Part shown: one piece after another, positions 24,022 to 33,750 of the stretch
Position numbering within the stretch: the stretch's first letter is position 1
Layout: every line of letters starts with the position of its first letter
Origin: CAXXOK01 sp035353615
Lineage (GTDB): Bacteria; Bacillota; Clostridia; Christensenellales; Aristaeellaceae
Direction of reading: 5' to 3'
DNA: 64,000 nt
NCBI GenBank assembly: GCA_035353615.1
Contig: DAOPZY010000009.1
Location: forward strand, 1 to 64,000
The notes under the pieces: generated by a model
Databases searched by the model: none
What the model was told of the DNA's origin: nothing
What the model saw: the letters and a program-made list of their open reading frames with translations, nothing else
Translations under genes and position numbers: made by a program

Positions 24022-24214
24022 GCATAGAATGGTTCAAACTAGAAGGGACTTCGCAAATTTCGGGTGAATTTAGTCCCGCATGCTTGAATACCAGTGCGCT
24101 GATTTTGAAAACCGTAACGTTTGTTTGGAATGCTCCATCCGCGCCGTCAAGAACGCCATGCGACCGGAAAGCTGAACCAAATTCACGTCGCGCATTCAGG
24201 ATGCAAGTCAATGC
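24022..24214. other. Gap between rnfC promoter and recN terminator
   Basis: This is the rest of the 308-base gap. No gene or RNA is recognised in it. Confidence 0.4.
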
Positions 24215-24254
24215 AAAAAAGCCCGAAAACGGCTTTCATCAAACCGTTTCGGGC
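24215..24254 (-). terminator. recN terminator
   Basis: On the minus strand a GCCCGAAACGG / CCGTTTTCGGGC stem (one bulged base) is followed by TTTTTT. It begins just after the recN stop, so it closes the long murF-recN operon. Confidence 0.88.
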
Positions 24255-24260
24255 CATGTT

Positions 24261-25979
24261 TCAGGGTGCGGCGTGTTTCCGTTCCCACGCGGCGGAAAGC
24301 ATGGCGCGGGCATGCGCCAGCCCGCTTTCCTGATGCTGCTCGTCCGCGCCTACCAAACGCGCGATTTCCAAAACCCGCTGTTCCGGCGTCATTTCTTCCA
24401 CCGTGGTCAGAGTGCGCTCCCCCACCACCTGTTTTTGCACCAGATACTGCTGATCCCCCATGGAGGCGATTTGCGCCAGGTGCGTCACGCAGATCACCTG
24501 ATGGTAGCGGGCGATATCGTCCATTTTTTCCGCCACAACGCTGGCGATGTGGCCGCTGATGCCGGTATCGATTTCGTCAAATATCATCGTGGGGATCATG
24601 TTGCGATCCGCGGCGGCTGCTTTCATGGCCAGCATGATCCGGGAAAGTTCGCCGCCGGAAGCGGTTTTGGACAGGGGCTTCAGCGGCTCGCCCACGTTGG
24701 GAGCGATGAAAAACTCCACATGATCGTCGCCATGGATGGAAGGCACTCGCTTTTGATCGGGGTTCGGCTCCTCAAACACGCATTCAAAATGCGTGCTGCC
24801 CATGCCCAAATCCTTGAGCTGGTTTTCCATCAGGGTTTCAAAGTGTTTAGCCAGCGTTTTGCGCGATTCTGTCAGCTGATGCGCGGCTTGCCGGTACTCG
24901 GCCAGCTTTGCCTTAAAAGCCACCTCCGCCGTGTGCAGGCGGTCGTCCATGGATTTCAGTGATTTGACCTCGTCCTTCAGCCTTTCGGCATAATCAACTA
25001 ATTCGTCGGCCTCCATGCCGTAGCGTTTTTCCAGCCGACGGTAGGTGTCCAGCCTGGCCAGAATCTGCTCGTTCTTTTCCGGGTCGAAGCTCTCGCCCTC
25101 CAGCGCGTCCCGCAGCTCAATACCCATCTCCTCCGCCTCGTAAAACGCGGAGGACAGACGTTCCGCCAGCGCCTGAAAGCGCGGATCGTATTCCGTAATG
25201 CGCCGCATCTGCTCCTGCGCCTCGCGCAACAGCGCGGTGACGCCCAACCGCCCGGTATCGGTCGCCGTCAGGCTGGCGTATGCCGCGCTGATGGCCTCGT
25301 TGATTTTCTCGGCGTCGGCCATTTTGGCTCTTTGCTGGGTCAGCTTGGCTTCTTCGCCAATTTCCAGCTTGGCCGCGTCCAGTTCCCGGCTGCGGGCGGT
25401 GATAAACTCCATGCGCTCCTCACGCTGGGCGTTTTCCTTGCGCAGGGCGCTGAACGCGGTGCTGGTTTCGCGCCAGGCGCGGCAGGCCTGATCCGTCGCC
25501 GCCATCAGCGCCTGATGCGGCTCATCCCCAAACGAATCCAGAAAGCCGAGATGGTTTTTTTCGCTCAGCAGGCTCTGATGCTCGTGCTGGCCGTGAATAT
25601 CCACCAAAAAGCCGGATAGCTGCTTTAGAAAGTTAAGCGGCACAATCACGCCGCACACCCGGCATACGTTACGGTCCGCGGTGCTGATTTCGCGCATCAC
25701 GGTAATGGTGTCGCCATCCGCTTCCAGCGCTTCGGCGGCAAGCACGTCCCGCACCTGAGGGCAGTCCGAAATATCAAACACCGCTTCCACGGTGCCTTTG
25801 TCGCAGCCGGTGCGGATCAGCCCCCGATCCGCGCGCTCTCCCAGCATCAGGTTGATGGAATCCACCACGATGGATTTGCCCGCGCCGGTTTCGCCCGTCA
25901 GCACATGCAGGCCTTTGTAAAACTGCACGTCAAGATGCTCGATCAGCGCGATGTTGCGCACGGTCATCGACACAAGCAT
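24261..25979 (-). CDS. recN: DNA repair protein RecN
   Basis: RecN is an SMC-like ATPase that gathers broken DNA ends for recombination repair (572 residues). Walker A is LTGETGAGKS (residues 28-37). There are two long charged coiled-coil segments around residues 160-350. The ABC signature TASGGELSRIMLA and Walker B TMIFDEIDTGISG are near the C-terminus. ArgR followed by RecN is a classic Firmicutes gene pair. It is the final gene of the operon. Confidence 0.96.
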   Translation of the reverse strand: MLVSMTVRNIALIEHLDVQFYKGLHVLTGETGAGKSIVVDSINLMLGERADRGLIRTGCDKGTVEAVFDISDCPQVRDVLAAEALEADGDTITVMREISTADRNVCRVCGVIVPLNFLKQLSGFLVDIHGQHEHQSLLSEKNHLGFLDSFGDEPHQALMAATDQACRAWRETSTAFSALRKENAQREERMEFITARSRELDAAKLEIGEEAKLTQQRAKMADAEKINEAISAAYASLTATDTGRLGVTALLREAQEQMRRITEYDPRFQALAERLSSAFYEAEEMGIELRDALEGESFDPEKNEQILARLDTYRRLEKRYGMEADELVDYAERLKDEVKSLKSMDDRLHTAEVAFKAKLAEYRQAAHQLTESRKTLAKHFETLMENQLKDLGMGSTHFECVFEEPNPDQKRVPSIHGDDHVEFFIAPNVGEPLKPLSKTASGGELSRIMLAMKAAAADRNMIPTMIFDEIDTGISGHIASVVAEKMDDIARYHQVICVTHLAQIASMGDQQYLVQKQVVGERTLTTVEEMTPEQRVLEIARLVGADEQHQESGLAHARAMLSAAWERKHAAP

Positions 25980-26010
25980 GAATCACGCACATCCTTTTCC
26001 GTAAGGTTTT

Positions 26011-26460
26011 TTACCGGAGCATATCGTCGATGCGGCGCAGCACCACTTCAACTTCTTCCACGGTGCGCACGATCATCAAAATGGTGTTGTCCCCGGCCAG
26101 CGTGCCGAGGATTTCCGGCCAGCGCAGGCTGTCCAGCATTTCGGCGGCCACATTGGCGCTTCCCGGCAGGGTTTTAATCAGCACCTGATTGTACGCGTGC
26201 GACATGCTCAGCACCGATTCGCTGAAGATGCGGTGAAAGCGCTCGCTCAACCCGTTTTCCGGCTTGTCGGCCGTCGCGTATTTATAGGTGCCGTTCGCGC
26301 TTAACACCTTCAGCAGCCGAAGCTCCCGGATGTCACGCGAAACCGTGGCCTGCGTTACCTTAAAATCGCGTCGGCGCAGTTCGTCGGCAAGGTCCTCCTG
26401 AGTTTCGATATCCTTTTCGCGGATGACTTCCAGAATCGCGTTCTGTCTGGATGATTTCAT
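26011..26460 (-). CDS. argR: Arginine repressor / AhrC family regulator
   Basis: This transcription regulator of arginine metabolism has 149 residues. The winged helix (ETQEDLADELRRRDFKVTQA and TVSRDIRELRLLKV) occupies the first 70 residues. The hexamerisation and arginine-binding domain has GTLAGDNTILMIVR. ATG at 26460 follows AGGAGG with six bases between and overlaps the end of nadK. No arg genes are in the window; its operon position next to recN is the usual one in Firmicutes. Confidence 0.94.
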   Translation of the reverse strand: MKSSRQNAILEVIREKDIETQEDLADELRRRDFKVTQATVSRDIRELRLLKVLSANGTYKYATADKPENGLSERFHRIFSESVLSMSHAYNQVLIKTLPGSANVAAEMLDSLRWPEILGTLAGDNTILMIVRTVEEVEVVLRRIDDMLR

Positions 26461-26474
26461 GCCGAACCTCCTGT

Positions 26475-27314
26475 TCAACAGCTCCACTCGGTCAGCTTGG
26501 CGCGGATGCGGTGGAAGAAGGAATGCGAACCAAAGCGTATCAGTTTGGTAACGGTTTGAGACCTGCGGATGGATACGGTTTCATTGCCGGAAAGCATCCC
26601 CGCGATGCGGCCATCCACATCCAGCTGGGCATTCTGTTCCGGCGCGCAATCCAGCGCGATGGTTACCGTTTGCGCCGCGTTGGCGACAACGGGCCTGTGC
26701 TGCAACGAGTGAGGGCATATGGGGGAAAGCAGGATACATTCCACCTCCGGGCACACAATCGGGCCGCCCGCGGAAAGGGAATACCCCGTGGATCCGGTTG
26801 GCGTGGAGATGATCAGCCCGTCCGCAATGTAGCGGCCGATCAGTTCTTCCCCCACGCTCGCTTTCACGGCAATCAGCCGCGCGTAACCGCCCCGGCTGAT
26901 TACCACATCGTTGAGCGCGGTTTTCACGGTTCCGTCCTGACGCACCACATCCAGCATCATGCGGGTTTCGATGCTGAACCGATCTTCCCTGAGCCGCTGG
27001 CAAGCTTCGGAGAGGTGTTCCAACTCCGTTTCCACCAAAAAACCGATATGCCCGACGTTGATGCCCAAAATGGGCACATTGTGGGCAATCGCCGTTTGGG
27101 TTGCCCGAAGCAGCGTGCCGTCGCCGCCGACCGCGACAATCGCTTCCATCGCAAAATCGGTCGCGTCGCCCGTTTCAGGCTCGCCGGCCGCTTTGCTCAG
27201 CCAAGGCTCCATCCGCACGGTCAACCCGGCGTTCCGGAGCGCCTCGGAAACCTGCGCCGTCAGGGTGCGCACATCCTCCCGCATCTGGTGCATCATCAGG
27301 TATACGTTTTGCAT
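26475..27314 (-). CDS. nadK: NAD kinase
   Basis: NadK phosphorylates NAD to NADP (279 residues). The signature VAVGGDGTLLRA (residues 64-75) contains the catalytic GGDG loop, and NDVVISRG and TPTGSTGYSLSAGGPI are the other conserved segments. It is encoded between tlyA and argR as in many Clostridia. The start ATG at 27314 has AAAGG eleven bases upstream. Confidence 0.95.
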   Translation of the reverse strand: MQNVYLMMHQMREDVRTLTAQVSEALRNAGLTVRMEPWLSKAAGEPETGDATDFAMEAIVAVGGDGTLLRATQTAIAHNVPILGINVGHIGFLVETELEHLSEACQRLREDRFSIETRMMLDVVRQDGTVKTALNDVVISRGGYARLIAVKASVGEELIGRYIADGLIISTPTGSTGYSLSAGGPIVCPEVECILLSPICPHSLQHRPVVANAAQTVTIALDCAPEQNAQLDVDGRIAGMLSGNETVSIRRSQTVTKLIRFGSHSFFHRIRAKLTEWSC

Positions 27315-27409
27315 GGTTGCGTCAACCTTTCGTTACGCACTGCCGCGCGGCGTCCGAGCCACGCAGGAATATGCGTTCGCACATCCGTATTCTACCATAG
27401 AATGGTTAT

Positions 27410-28237
27410 TCATTCAATCGGTGTTTTATCCAATTTTCCGTGCGCCTCCGCTACGGCCTTAGCAATTTGCGCGTCGGTCACGGCGGCTTCGCCCTCGGCC
27501 GCGGGGTCAAGCCGCGCGATGTATTCGATATTGCCCTCCGGCCCCTTGATGGGCGAATAATCCAGCATCGACATCCGGTAGCCAAATTCCGGGGCGAAAT
27601 CCCGCACGGACCTCACAACCGCCTCATGAACCGCCGGATCGCGCACCACGCCTTTTTTCCCCACGTTTTCCCGGCCGGCTTCAAACTGCGGTTTGATGAG
27701 GATGCAAAACACTCCCTGATGGGCCATCAGCTTGGCCGCCACAGGCAAAATCAGCTTCACCGAAATAAAGCTGACGTCCATCACGGTGATATCCGGCTGC
27801 GCGCCGCCGATATCCGCGCTTTGTAAATACCGGGCGTTGGTGCGCTCCATCACGGTAACGCGGGGATCGTTGCGGATTTTCCAATCTAGCTGGCCATACC
27901 CAACATCGATCGCGAACACATGCCGGGCGCCGTTTTGCAGTAAAACATCTGAAAAACCGCCGGTTGCCGCGCCTATGTCCAGCGCATCCATCCCCTGCGG
28001 CCGCACGTTGAAAACCTGCAGGGCCTTTTCCAGCTTGAGCGCGCCGCGCCCAACATACGGATGCTCCGGCCCCTTCACGGTCAGTTCATCCTCGGGCGAT
28101 ACCTTCTCGGACGGTTTCAGCACTTTTTGCTCGCGAATGTACACGCACCCGCTCATAATCAGCGCCTGCGCCTTTTCACGGCTTGCCGCCAGCCCGCGTT
28201 CCGTAAGCGCGAGGTCGATCCGTTGCTTATCGTTCAT
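27410..28237 (-). CDS. tlyA: TlyA family rRNA 2'-O-methyltransferase
   Basis: This 275-residue protein has an N-terminal S4 RNA-binding domain (residues 5-60) and a FtsJ-like methyltransferase domain with ALDIGAATGGFSDVLL. TlyA methylates 16S and/or 23S rRNA riboses, while short Firmicutes forms have been called hemolysin A or YqxC. It overlaps the end of dxs by 11 bases, consistent with coupled translation. Confidence 0.92.
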   Translation of the reverse strand: MNDKQRIDLALTERGLAASREKAQALIMSGCVYIREQKVLKPSEKVSPEDELTVKGPEHPYVGRGALKLEKALQVFNVRPQGMDALDIGAATGGFSDVLLQNGARHVFAIDVGYGQLDWKIRNDPRVTVMERTNARYLQSADIGGAQPDITVMDVSFISVKLILPVAAKLMAHQGVFCILIKPQFEAGRENVGKKGVVRDPAVHEAVVRSVRDFAPEFGYRMSMLDYSPIKGPEGNIEYIARLDPAAEGEAAVTDAQIAKAVAEAHGKLDKTPIE

Positions 28238-30107
28238 CCAGCACTCCTTGCGGGCGCGCGATATCCCGGAACCGCTCGATCAGGGAGGCTTCGTCCAGCC
28301 CGGTTTCTACCAGCAGGCTGCGGTGATCCCCCTGGGACACAAAGCGATCCTCCACGCCGATAGGGTGAATTTCCATCTCGGCTCCGTGGCGGGCGTTGTA
28401 TTCCAGCACCGCGCTTCCAAAGCCGCCGTCCAGCACATGCTCCTCCAAAGTAATCACAGGCCGGCCTTTTTCACGCAAACGGTGCAGGCACAAGCCGTCC
28501 AACGGTTTCAGGGTGGAAGCGTTCACCACCTCAATGCTGATATCCTCGTCCCGCAGTCGCTGCGCGGCGTTCAGCGCTGCGCTCACCATGCTGCCCACGG
28601 CCAGCACCGTGCAATCCGTCCCGGAAAGCAGCGAGCGCCACCGCCCCACCATAAACGGTCTTGTGGGGTAGGATGCGTTGGGCGTGACCGCCGTTTTGGG
28701 GTAGCGAATCGCGCACGGCGCGTTCAGGTCCAGCGCGGCGCGGATCATCTCGCTCAGTTCACCGGAATCTGCCGGGGCCATGAGCGTCATATTGGGGATA
28801 TGCCGCAGGTACGCAATGTCGAAAAGTCCCTGATGGGACTGCCCGTCCTCGTTGCCCAGCCCGGCCCGGTCCAGTAGAAAAACAACCGGCAGGTTTTGCA
28901 TGCACACATCGTGCAGCACCTGATCGTATCCGCGCTGTAAAAAGGTGGAATATACAAAGAAGAAAGGCCGCATTCCGCCCTTTGCGAGGCCCGCGCACAG
29001 TGTTACGGCGTGTTCTTCCGCAATGCCCACGTCAAAAAACCGGTCCCGGAACTGTGTTTTGAAGCGGTTGGCCGATGTGCCAAGCGGCATGGCAGCCGTA
29101 ACGGCAACAATCCGCTTGTTCTGTTTAGCCAGCGAAATCAGCTCATCCACCGCCACCTGTCCGTACAGCTTGTGGGACCGCTTCTGCACTTCTCCGCTTT
29201 CAATGAAAAACGGGGGCGTGCCGTGAAACTGTTCCGGCGACTTTTCCGCTTTGCGGTAGCCGTAGCCCTTGGTGGTGCAGCAGTGGATGATGACGGGTTC
29301 GTCCAGTTGTTTGGCGCGCGCGAATATTTTTTCCATTGCGTGCACATCGTGCCCGTCAATCGGCCCCAGGTATTTAAAACCCAGCGCCGTAAAGAAGCCT
29401 TCGTCCAAAAACAGGGCTTTCACCGATTTTTTAATGGAATGCACCAGCCGTTCCAGCGGCTCCCCGATGAAGGGAATCTTGAGTAGGCTGTATTTTACGC
29501 GTTTCTTGGTGCTGTTCCAGCTTGCGCTGGCGCGCAGCTGAGCAAAGTGAATGCTCAGCGCGCCCACGTTGCGCGCGATGGACATCTGATTGTCATTCAG
29601 GATAATGATAAGTCTAGTTTTACTGTTGCCGCAATCGTTCAGCGCCTCATAGCACATGCCGCCGGTGAGCGCGCCATCCCCCACAACGGCCACCACGTGG
29701 TTCTTTTGCCCCATCAGGTCGCGGGCGCGCGCCAGCCCCAGCGCGGCGGAAATAGCCGTGCTGGCGTGACCGGTTTCAAAACAGTCGTGCTCGCTTTCGG
29801 CACACTTGGGAAAGCCGGACAGCCCGCCGTAGCACCGAATGCTGTCGAAGCGGTCTGCCCGCCCGGTCAGCAGCTTGTGGGTGTACGCCTGATGCCCAAC
29901 GTCAAAAACAAACTTGTCCTCCGGCGTATGAAACACACGGTGCAGGGCAAGGGTAATCTCCACCGCCCCCAGGTTGGAGGACAGATGCCCCCCGTTATGC
30001 GATACGGTCTTGATAATGGTTTCCCGAATTTCTTCGGCAAGCGCGTCGCACTCTCCGTAGCTGAGGTTGCGAATATCGTCCGGCTGTTTGATTTCCGATA
30101 ACTTCAA
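28227..30107 (-). CDS. dxs: 1-deoxy-D-xylulose-5-phosphate synthase
   Basis: Dxs joins pyruvate and glyceraldehyde-3-phosphate with thiamine diphosphate as the first step of the MEP isoprenoid route (626 residues). The TPP-binding motif is GDGALTGGMCYEALND. The conserved GHVGHQAY-like FDVGHQAYTHKLLTGR, GPIDGHD and DVGIAEEHAVT segments are intact. The start is TTG at 30107 with AAAGGAG seven bases upstream. It sits between ddl and tlyA; isoprenoid carrier lipid is also needed for the wall enzymes of this operon. Confidence 0.96.
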   Translation of the reverse strand: MKLSEIKQPDDIRNLSYGECDALAEEIRETIIKTVSHNGGHLSSNLGAVEITLALHRVFHTPEDKFVFDVGHQAYTHKLLTGRADRFDSIRCYGGLSGFPKCAESEHDCFETGHASTAISAALGLARARDLMGQKNHVVAVVGDGALTGGMCYEALNDCGNSKTRLIIILNDNQMSIARNVGALSIHFAQLRASASWNSTKKRVKYSLLKIPFIGEPLERLVHSIKKSVKALFLDEGFFTALGFKYLGPIDGHDVHAMEKIFARAKQLDEPVIIHCCTTKGYGYRKAEKSPEQFHGTPPFFIESGEVQKRSHKLYGQVAVDELISLAKQNKRIVAVTAAMPLGTSANRFKTQFRDRFFDVGIAEEHAVTLCAGLAKGGMRPFFFVYSTFLQRGYDQVLHDVCMQNLPVVFLLDRAGLGNEDGQSHQGLFDIAYLRHIPNMTLMAPADSGELSEMIRAALDLNAPCAIRYPKTAVTPNASYPTRPFMVGRWRSLLSGTDCTVLAVGSMVSAALNAAQRLRDEDISIEVVNASTLKPLDGLCLHRLREKGRPVITLEEHVLDGGFGSAVLEYNARHGAEMEIHPIGVEDRFVSQGDHRSLLVETGLDEASLIERFRDIARPQGVLDER

Positions 30108-30119
30108 TGCGTTGCTCCT

Positions 30120-31331
30120 TTAGGCGTTTTTCGCGCCCGATTTTGCGCCGGCCTTGCCGCCTAACGTCAGATTGGTCAGGATATCGGATGTAAAAGCGTA
30201 GTTGCTGTTATTCTTTTCTTCATGGGCGCGCAGGGCATATCCCACCATCCGGTCAACCAACTCCCGGTAGGGCACCTGGCACGGCTCCCACAGGTAAAAC
30301 GCCAGCGACCCGGGAATGGTGTTGATTTCCGTGATGTAAAGGCCGTTATCCTTCGTATCGTACATGTAGTCGATGCGCACGACGCCCTTGCAATCCATAT
30401 TCTTGAACAGGTCCACCGAAAGCTTCTGGATTCGGTCGCGCAGTTCCGGCTCAATGGGCGCGGGCAGCACGCGCTTGAGCGAAGCCATGCCTTTGGTGGA
30501 GTTGCTGCCTTGGATGTATTTATCCATAAAGCTGAGCAAATCTCCGCCGGTCACCGGCATTTCAATTTCGGAGGGCTGAGCCTCGTCGCCGTACCCCAAC
30601 ACCGAGCAGTTCAGTTCCAGCGGGTTCTCCAGGCCCTTTTCGATCAGCACCTTCCGGTCAAACTCAAAGGCCAGCTCCAACGCCTTTTTAAGCCCTTCCC
30701 GGTCTTTGGCTTTGGTGACCCCAATGGAGGAACCCAGCATGGCGGGCTTTACAAACACAGGATACGGGAGCGCTTTTTCAACGCCGTCCAGCACGGTTTC
30801 GGGCGCGTCCTCCCAGGTTTTGCGAAGGTACCAACAGCTCGGCAGCACCGGGAAGCCCCCGCCTTGAAAATATTGCTTCATATAAACTTTATCCATGCCC
30901 ACAGCGGAAGGCGCAACGCCGGAGCTGGTATAGGGCAGGTTGCACATTTCCAAAAGTCCCTGAAGCGTGCCGTCCTCGCCGTGCATGCCGTGCATCACGG
31001 GGATGGCGCAATCCAGCCTTGCCACCATCGTTTGTTTGGGTTGCCCAAAAAGTCCCTTGGCCGGCTCCACCGTGGTGAGCGCGCCGGAACCCGCCGTTAA
31101 ATCCAGATGTACCCTCACGATGCCCTTCTGGTTTTCGTCAAAGCCAGCATAGGTTTTCAAATCCAGCAACGGATCGCCGGAAAACCACTCTCCCCGCATG
31201 CTGATGTAAATCGGGATCACATCATATTTTTCTCGGTCCACCGCTTTCATCAGCTGTAAAGCACTGATGATGGACACCTCATGTTCGCAGGTTCGGCTCC
31301 CAAAGATTACGCCCAACTGCATTTTGCTCAT
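30120..31331 (-). CDS. ddl: D-alanine-D-alanine ligase
   Basis: This ATP-grasp ligase makes the D-Ala-D-Ala end of peptidoglycan (403 residues, somewhat longer than E. coli Ddl). Family segments GVIFGSRTCEHEVSIISA, HGMHGEDGT and KPAMLGSSIGVTK are clear, and the metal site is in RIDYMYD with EINTIPG. The C-terminal 25 residues are a Gly/Lys-rich tail. Specificity for D-Ala versus D-Ser or D-Lac cannot be fixed by eye. The neighbour upstream is murF, which uses the product. Confidence 0.93.
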   Translation of the reverse strand: MSKMQLGVIFGSRTCEHEVSIISALQLMKAVDREKYDVIPIYISMRGEWFSGDPLLDLKTYAGFDENQKGIVRVHLDLTAGSGALTTVEPAKGLFGQPKQTMVARLDCAIPVMHGMHGEDGTLQGLLEMCNLPYTSSGVAPSAVGMDKVYMKQYFQGGGFPVLPSCWYLRKTWEDAPETVLDGVEKALPYPVFVKPAMLGSSIGVTKAKDREGLKKALELAFEFDRKVLIEKGLENPLELNCSVLGYGDEAQPSEIEMPVTGGDLLSFMDKYIQGSNSTKGMASLKRVLPAPIEPELRDRIQKLSVDLFKNMDCKGVVRIDYMYDTKDNGLYITEINTIPGSLAFYLWEPCQVPYRELVDRMVGYALRAHEEKNNSNYAFTSDILTNLTLGGKAGAKSGAKNA

Positions 31332-31348
31332 GGTGATTCCTCCTGCCG

Positions 31349-32956
31349 TTATGCTTCTTGATAATGGTCGGGTAAATCGTTCTCGTAAAGCACCGTGTCT
31401 TCCTTGCGCACAAAGGAGCGCAAAAGCACGGTGGACGCATCCAGATTATCGACCCGGTGAATGTTCTGCTCCGGAAAACCGGCTTCCCGGAGGCCGTCCA
31501 AAATGGGTTGCGCCCGTTTTTTACCCACAATGATCGCCACATCCGCTGCGGACGCGATTTCGCGGCCAAACTCGCGGTTGTATTCCGCCTCCCGCGCGCC
31601 AAGCTCCACCATGCCCGGCGTGATGATGATCCGCCGGGACGGAAATTGCCTGAGCACCTGAAGCGCCGCCTTGGAACTGACGGGGTTGCTGTTAAACGCG
31701 TCGTTAATCACCGTAAAGCTGTTGGGGGAGGTGAGCAGTTCCAACCGACTTTTCACCGGCTGTAGCCTTGCCACCGCGTTGGCGATTTGCCGCAGGGTCA
31801 GCCCCAGATCGTTGGCCACGGCCGCCGCGGTCAGAATGTTGACAATGTTATGCTCCCCAAGCAGCCGGGTATGGCAGGCAATGCTGCCCCTGCCGCGCAC
31901 GCAAAGCTCAAACGCGCTTCCCTGTGCGGATACGCTGATGTTCTCGCTCCACACATCCGCGTCGCCCGGGGTCAGGCTCACCAGCGTTTTGGGCTTGTCG
32001 GTGCGGTCATACATCGACCGGCAGATGCCGTGATCGTCGTAAAAGTAGGCGTGGCCATCCGCCGGGAGCGCGTCGATCAGCTCATACTTGGTTTTTGCCA
32101 CGCGCTCGATGGTCTTGAAGGTTTCCAGATGCTGCGGGCCCACCGATGTTAAGACGCCGATTGTCGGTTTCACCAGCCGGCACATTTCCTTGATATCCCC
32201 CACATGCCGCGCGCCCATTTCCCCCACAAACACCTGGTGGGAAGGCGTCAGCCGCTCCCGGATGGCTCTGGACACGCCCATCGGGGTGTTAAAGCTGGCC
32301 GGCGTAATCAGCGTGGGATACTTTTCCGCAAGGATCGCCCCGATGATATGCTTCACGGACGTTTTGCCGTAGCTGCCCGTGATGCCAATGCGGATCAGCT
32401 TTGGGTTGCTGAGCAGCTTGCGGCGCGCGTCGCGGAAATAGAACTCGCTGATCGCTTTTTCAACAGGCCATGCCAGAAGGCCGCACAGCGCCACAACAAA
32501 CGGCAAAGCAAGCGGCCACAGCGCGGGAACCACCGCCAGCGGGCTGAGCTCCACGCCGTAGGAAAGCGCGCCCATCGCAAGCGCTGATACCGCGTAGAGC
32601 CGTTTCACGCGACCGGTAAAAACGAATTTCTTTTTTGTCTTTTTTTCGGTGAGCGCCTTGCCAATTCCCACGCCCGCCAGACAGGCCAGCGCAATCAGCC
32701 CCGCCATGAAAACCGCGCCCAGCCAGCCGCCAACTTGGCGCACCGCAAGGTCGTAGATGTAAAACAGCGCCACGGAGGCCGCCGCCGTATACAGCCCGGG
32801 TAGCCAGGCGTGCGCCGGGTTGCGCCGGATTGCCCGGAAATACCCCGGAAACTGATAGCTTTCCAACTGAAACATATGGTAGATTCCCTTTGCCGCAAAA
32901 AGGGACATGCCTACGGGTATCAACGGCAGCAACCAGCGGGACCATTCGACCGACAT
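31349..32956 (-). CDS. murF: MurF-type Mur ligase with N-terminal membrane domain
   Basis: This 535-residue protein should add D-Ala-D-Ala to UDP-MurNAc-tripeptide. The first 165 residues hold about four hydrophobic segments and no Mur domain. The ATP site ITGSYGKTSVK then begins the Mur ligase core at about residue 193. FVGEMGARHVGDI, NDAFNSNP and a normal C-terminal domain follow. Usual MurF is about 450 residues and soluble, so this one is membrane-attached. It overlaps the upstream hydrolase gene by one base (TGATG). Position next to ddl supports MurF rather than another Mur ligase. Confidence 0.87.
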   Translation of the reverse strand: MSVEWSRWLLPLIPVGMSLFAAKGIYHMFQLESYQFPGYFRAIRRNPAHAWLPGLYTAAASVALFYIYDLAVRQVGGWLGAVFMAGLIALACLAGVGIGKALTEKKTKKKFVFTGRVKRLYAVSALAMGALSYGVELSPLAVVPALWPLALPFVVALCGLLAWPVEKAISEFYFRDARRKLLSNPKLIRIGITGSYGKTSVKHIIGAILAEKYPTLITPASFNTPMGVSRAIRERLTPSHQVFVGEMGARHVGDIKEMCRLVKPTIGVLTSVGPQHLETFKTIERVAKTKYELIDALPADGHAYFYDDHGICRSMYDRTDKPKTLVSLTPGDADVWSENISVSAQGSAFELCVRGRGSIACHTRLLGEHNIVNILTAAAVANDLGLTLRQIANAVARLQPVKSRLELLTSPNSFTVINDAFNSNPVSSKAALQVLRQFPSRRIIITPGMVELGAREAEYNREFGREIASAADVAIIVGKKRAQPILDGLREAGFPEQNIHRVDNLDASTVLLRSFVRKEDTVLYENDLPDHYQEA

Positions 32957-33750
32957 CAGGCGTGTTCCTCCGTCAAAAACTGTTTAATAATCAGCACAAA
33001 GCGCTGCCACTGCTCTAAAAAGGCAAAATGGGTGCCCCCTTCAAACACAACCAGCCCGGCGTCCGGAATTTCCTTTTCCATGGTTTGCGCCATCCAGAGC
33101 GGAGTTTCCGTGTCGTTGCTGCCCCACACCAGCAGCGTTGGGGCTTGAATTTGCGCGAGCAACGGGTACAAATCCTCCGATATGACCTTGACAAACGTTT
33201 TGCGCATGTTCTCGTTCAGCTTCACATAATCGGGCGACCCGTAGCGGTTGCGCAGCTTGGTTTGCATGCTTTCCGCAACGGCGGTCAGCGGCGGCAGAGC
33301 TTTCACTTTTTCAAAAAAGGCGTTATACCGTTTGAAACTCGCCGCCCGTTTGCGGGAATGCTCCGATACCGGCTTTTTGATGCCCGCGCCGCCTGTAATC
33401 ACAAGCTTTTGAACCATCGCCGGGTACTTGGCCGCAAGCATGAGGGCCACTCTGCCCCCAAAGGAATGGGCCACAATTTCCACTTGATCCAAACCGTTCT
33501 GCCGTAGCAGCTCAGCTACCTGCGCGGTATATTCGCCGACCCCCCAGGGCACAGGCGGTTCCTTGCTTTGCCCGTGGCCGGGAAAATCCAGCGTGAGCAC
33601 CGTGGCGCGATCCGCAAGCGCGCCTTTGATAAAGGAAAAGGAGGCGCTGTCACAGCCCCAGCCGTGCAGAAAAAGAATCGCAGGCGCGTTTGGGTTTGGG
33701 TTTGTTTGCAGATCATACTGGATTTGGCAACCGAGAAGGGTCGTCTGCAA
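32956..33750 (-). CDS. Alpha/beta hydrolase
   Basis: This 264-residue hydrolase of the alpha/beta fold has an oxyanion HGWGCDSASF, nucleophile elbow AHSFGGR, acid in WGSNDTETP and a final His in GGTHFAF. It resembles small esterases and MhpC/BioH-like enzymes, and the substrate is unknown. The start is probably TTG at 33750 after a GGCGGTG site. It is the first gene of the murF-recN operon. Confidence 0.85.
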   Translation of the reverse strand: MQTTLLGCQIQYDLQTNPNPNAPAILFLHGWGCDSASFSFIKGALADRATVLTLDFPGHGQSKEPPVPWGVGEYTAQVAELLRQNGLDQVEIVAHSFGGRVALMLAAKYPAMVQKLVITGGAGIKKPVSEHSRKRAASFKRYNAFFEKVKALPPLTAVAESMQTKLRNRYGSPDYVKLNENMRKTFVKVISEDLYPLLAQIQAPTLLVWGSNDTETPLWMAQTMEKEIPDAGLVVFEGGTHFAFLEQWQRFVLIIKQFLTEEHA

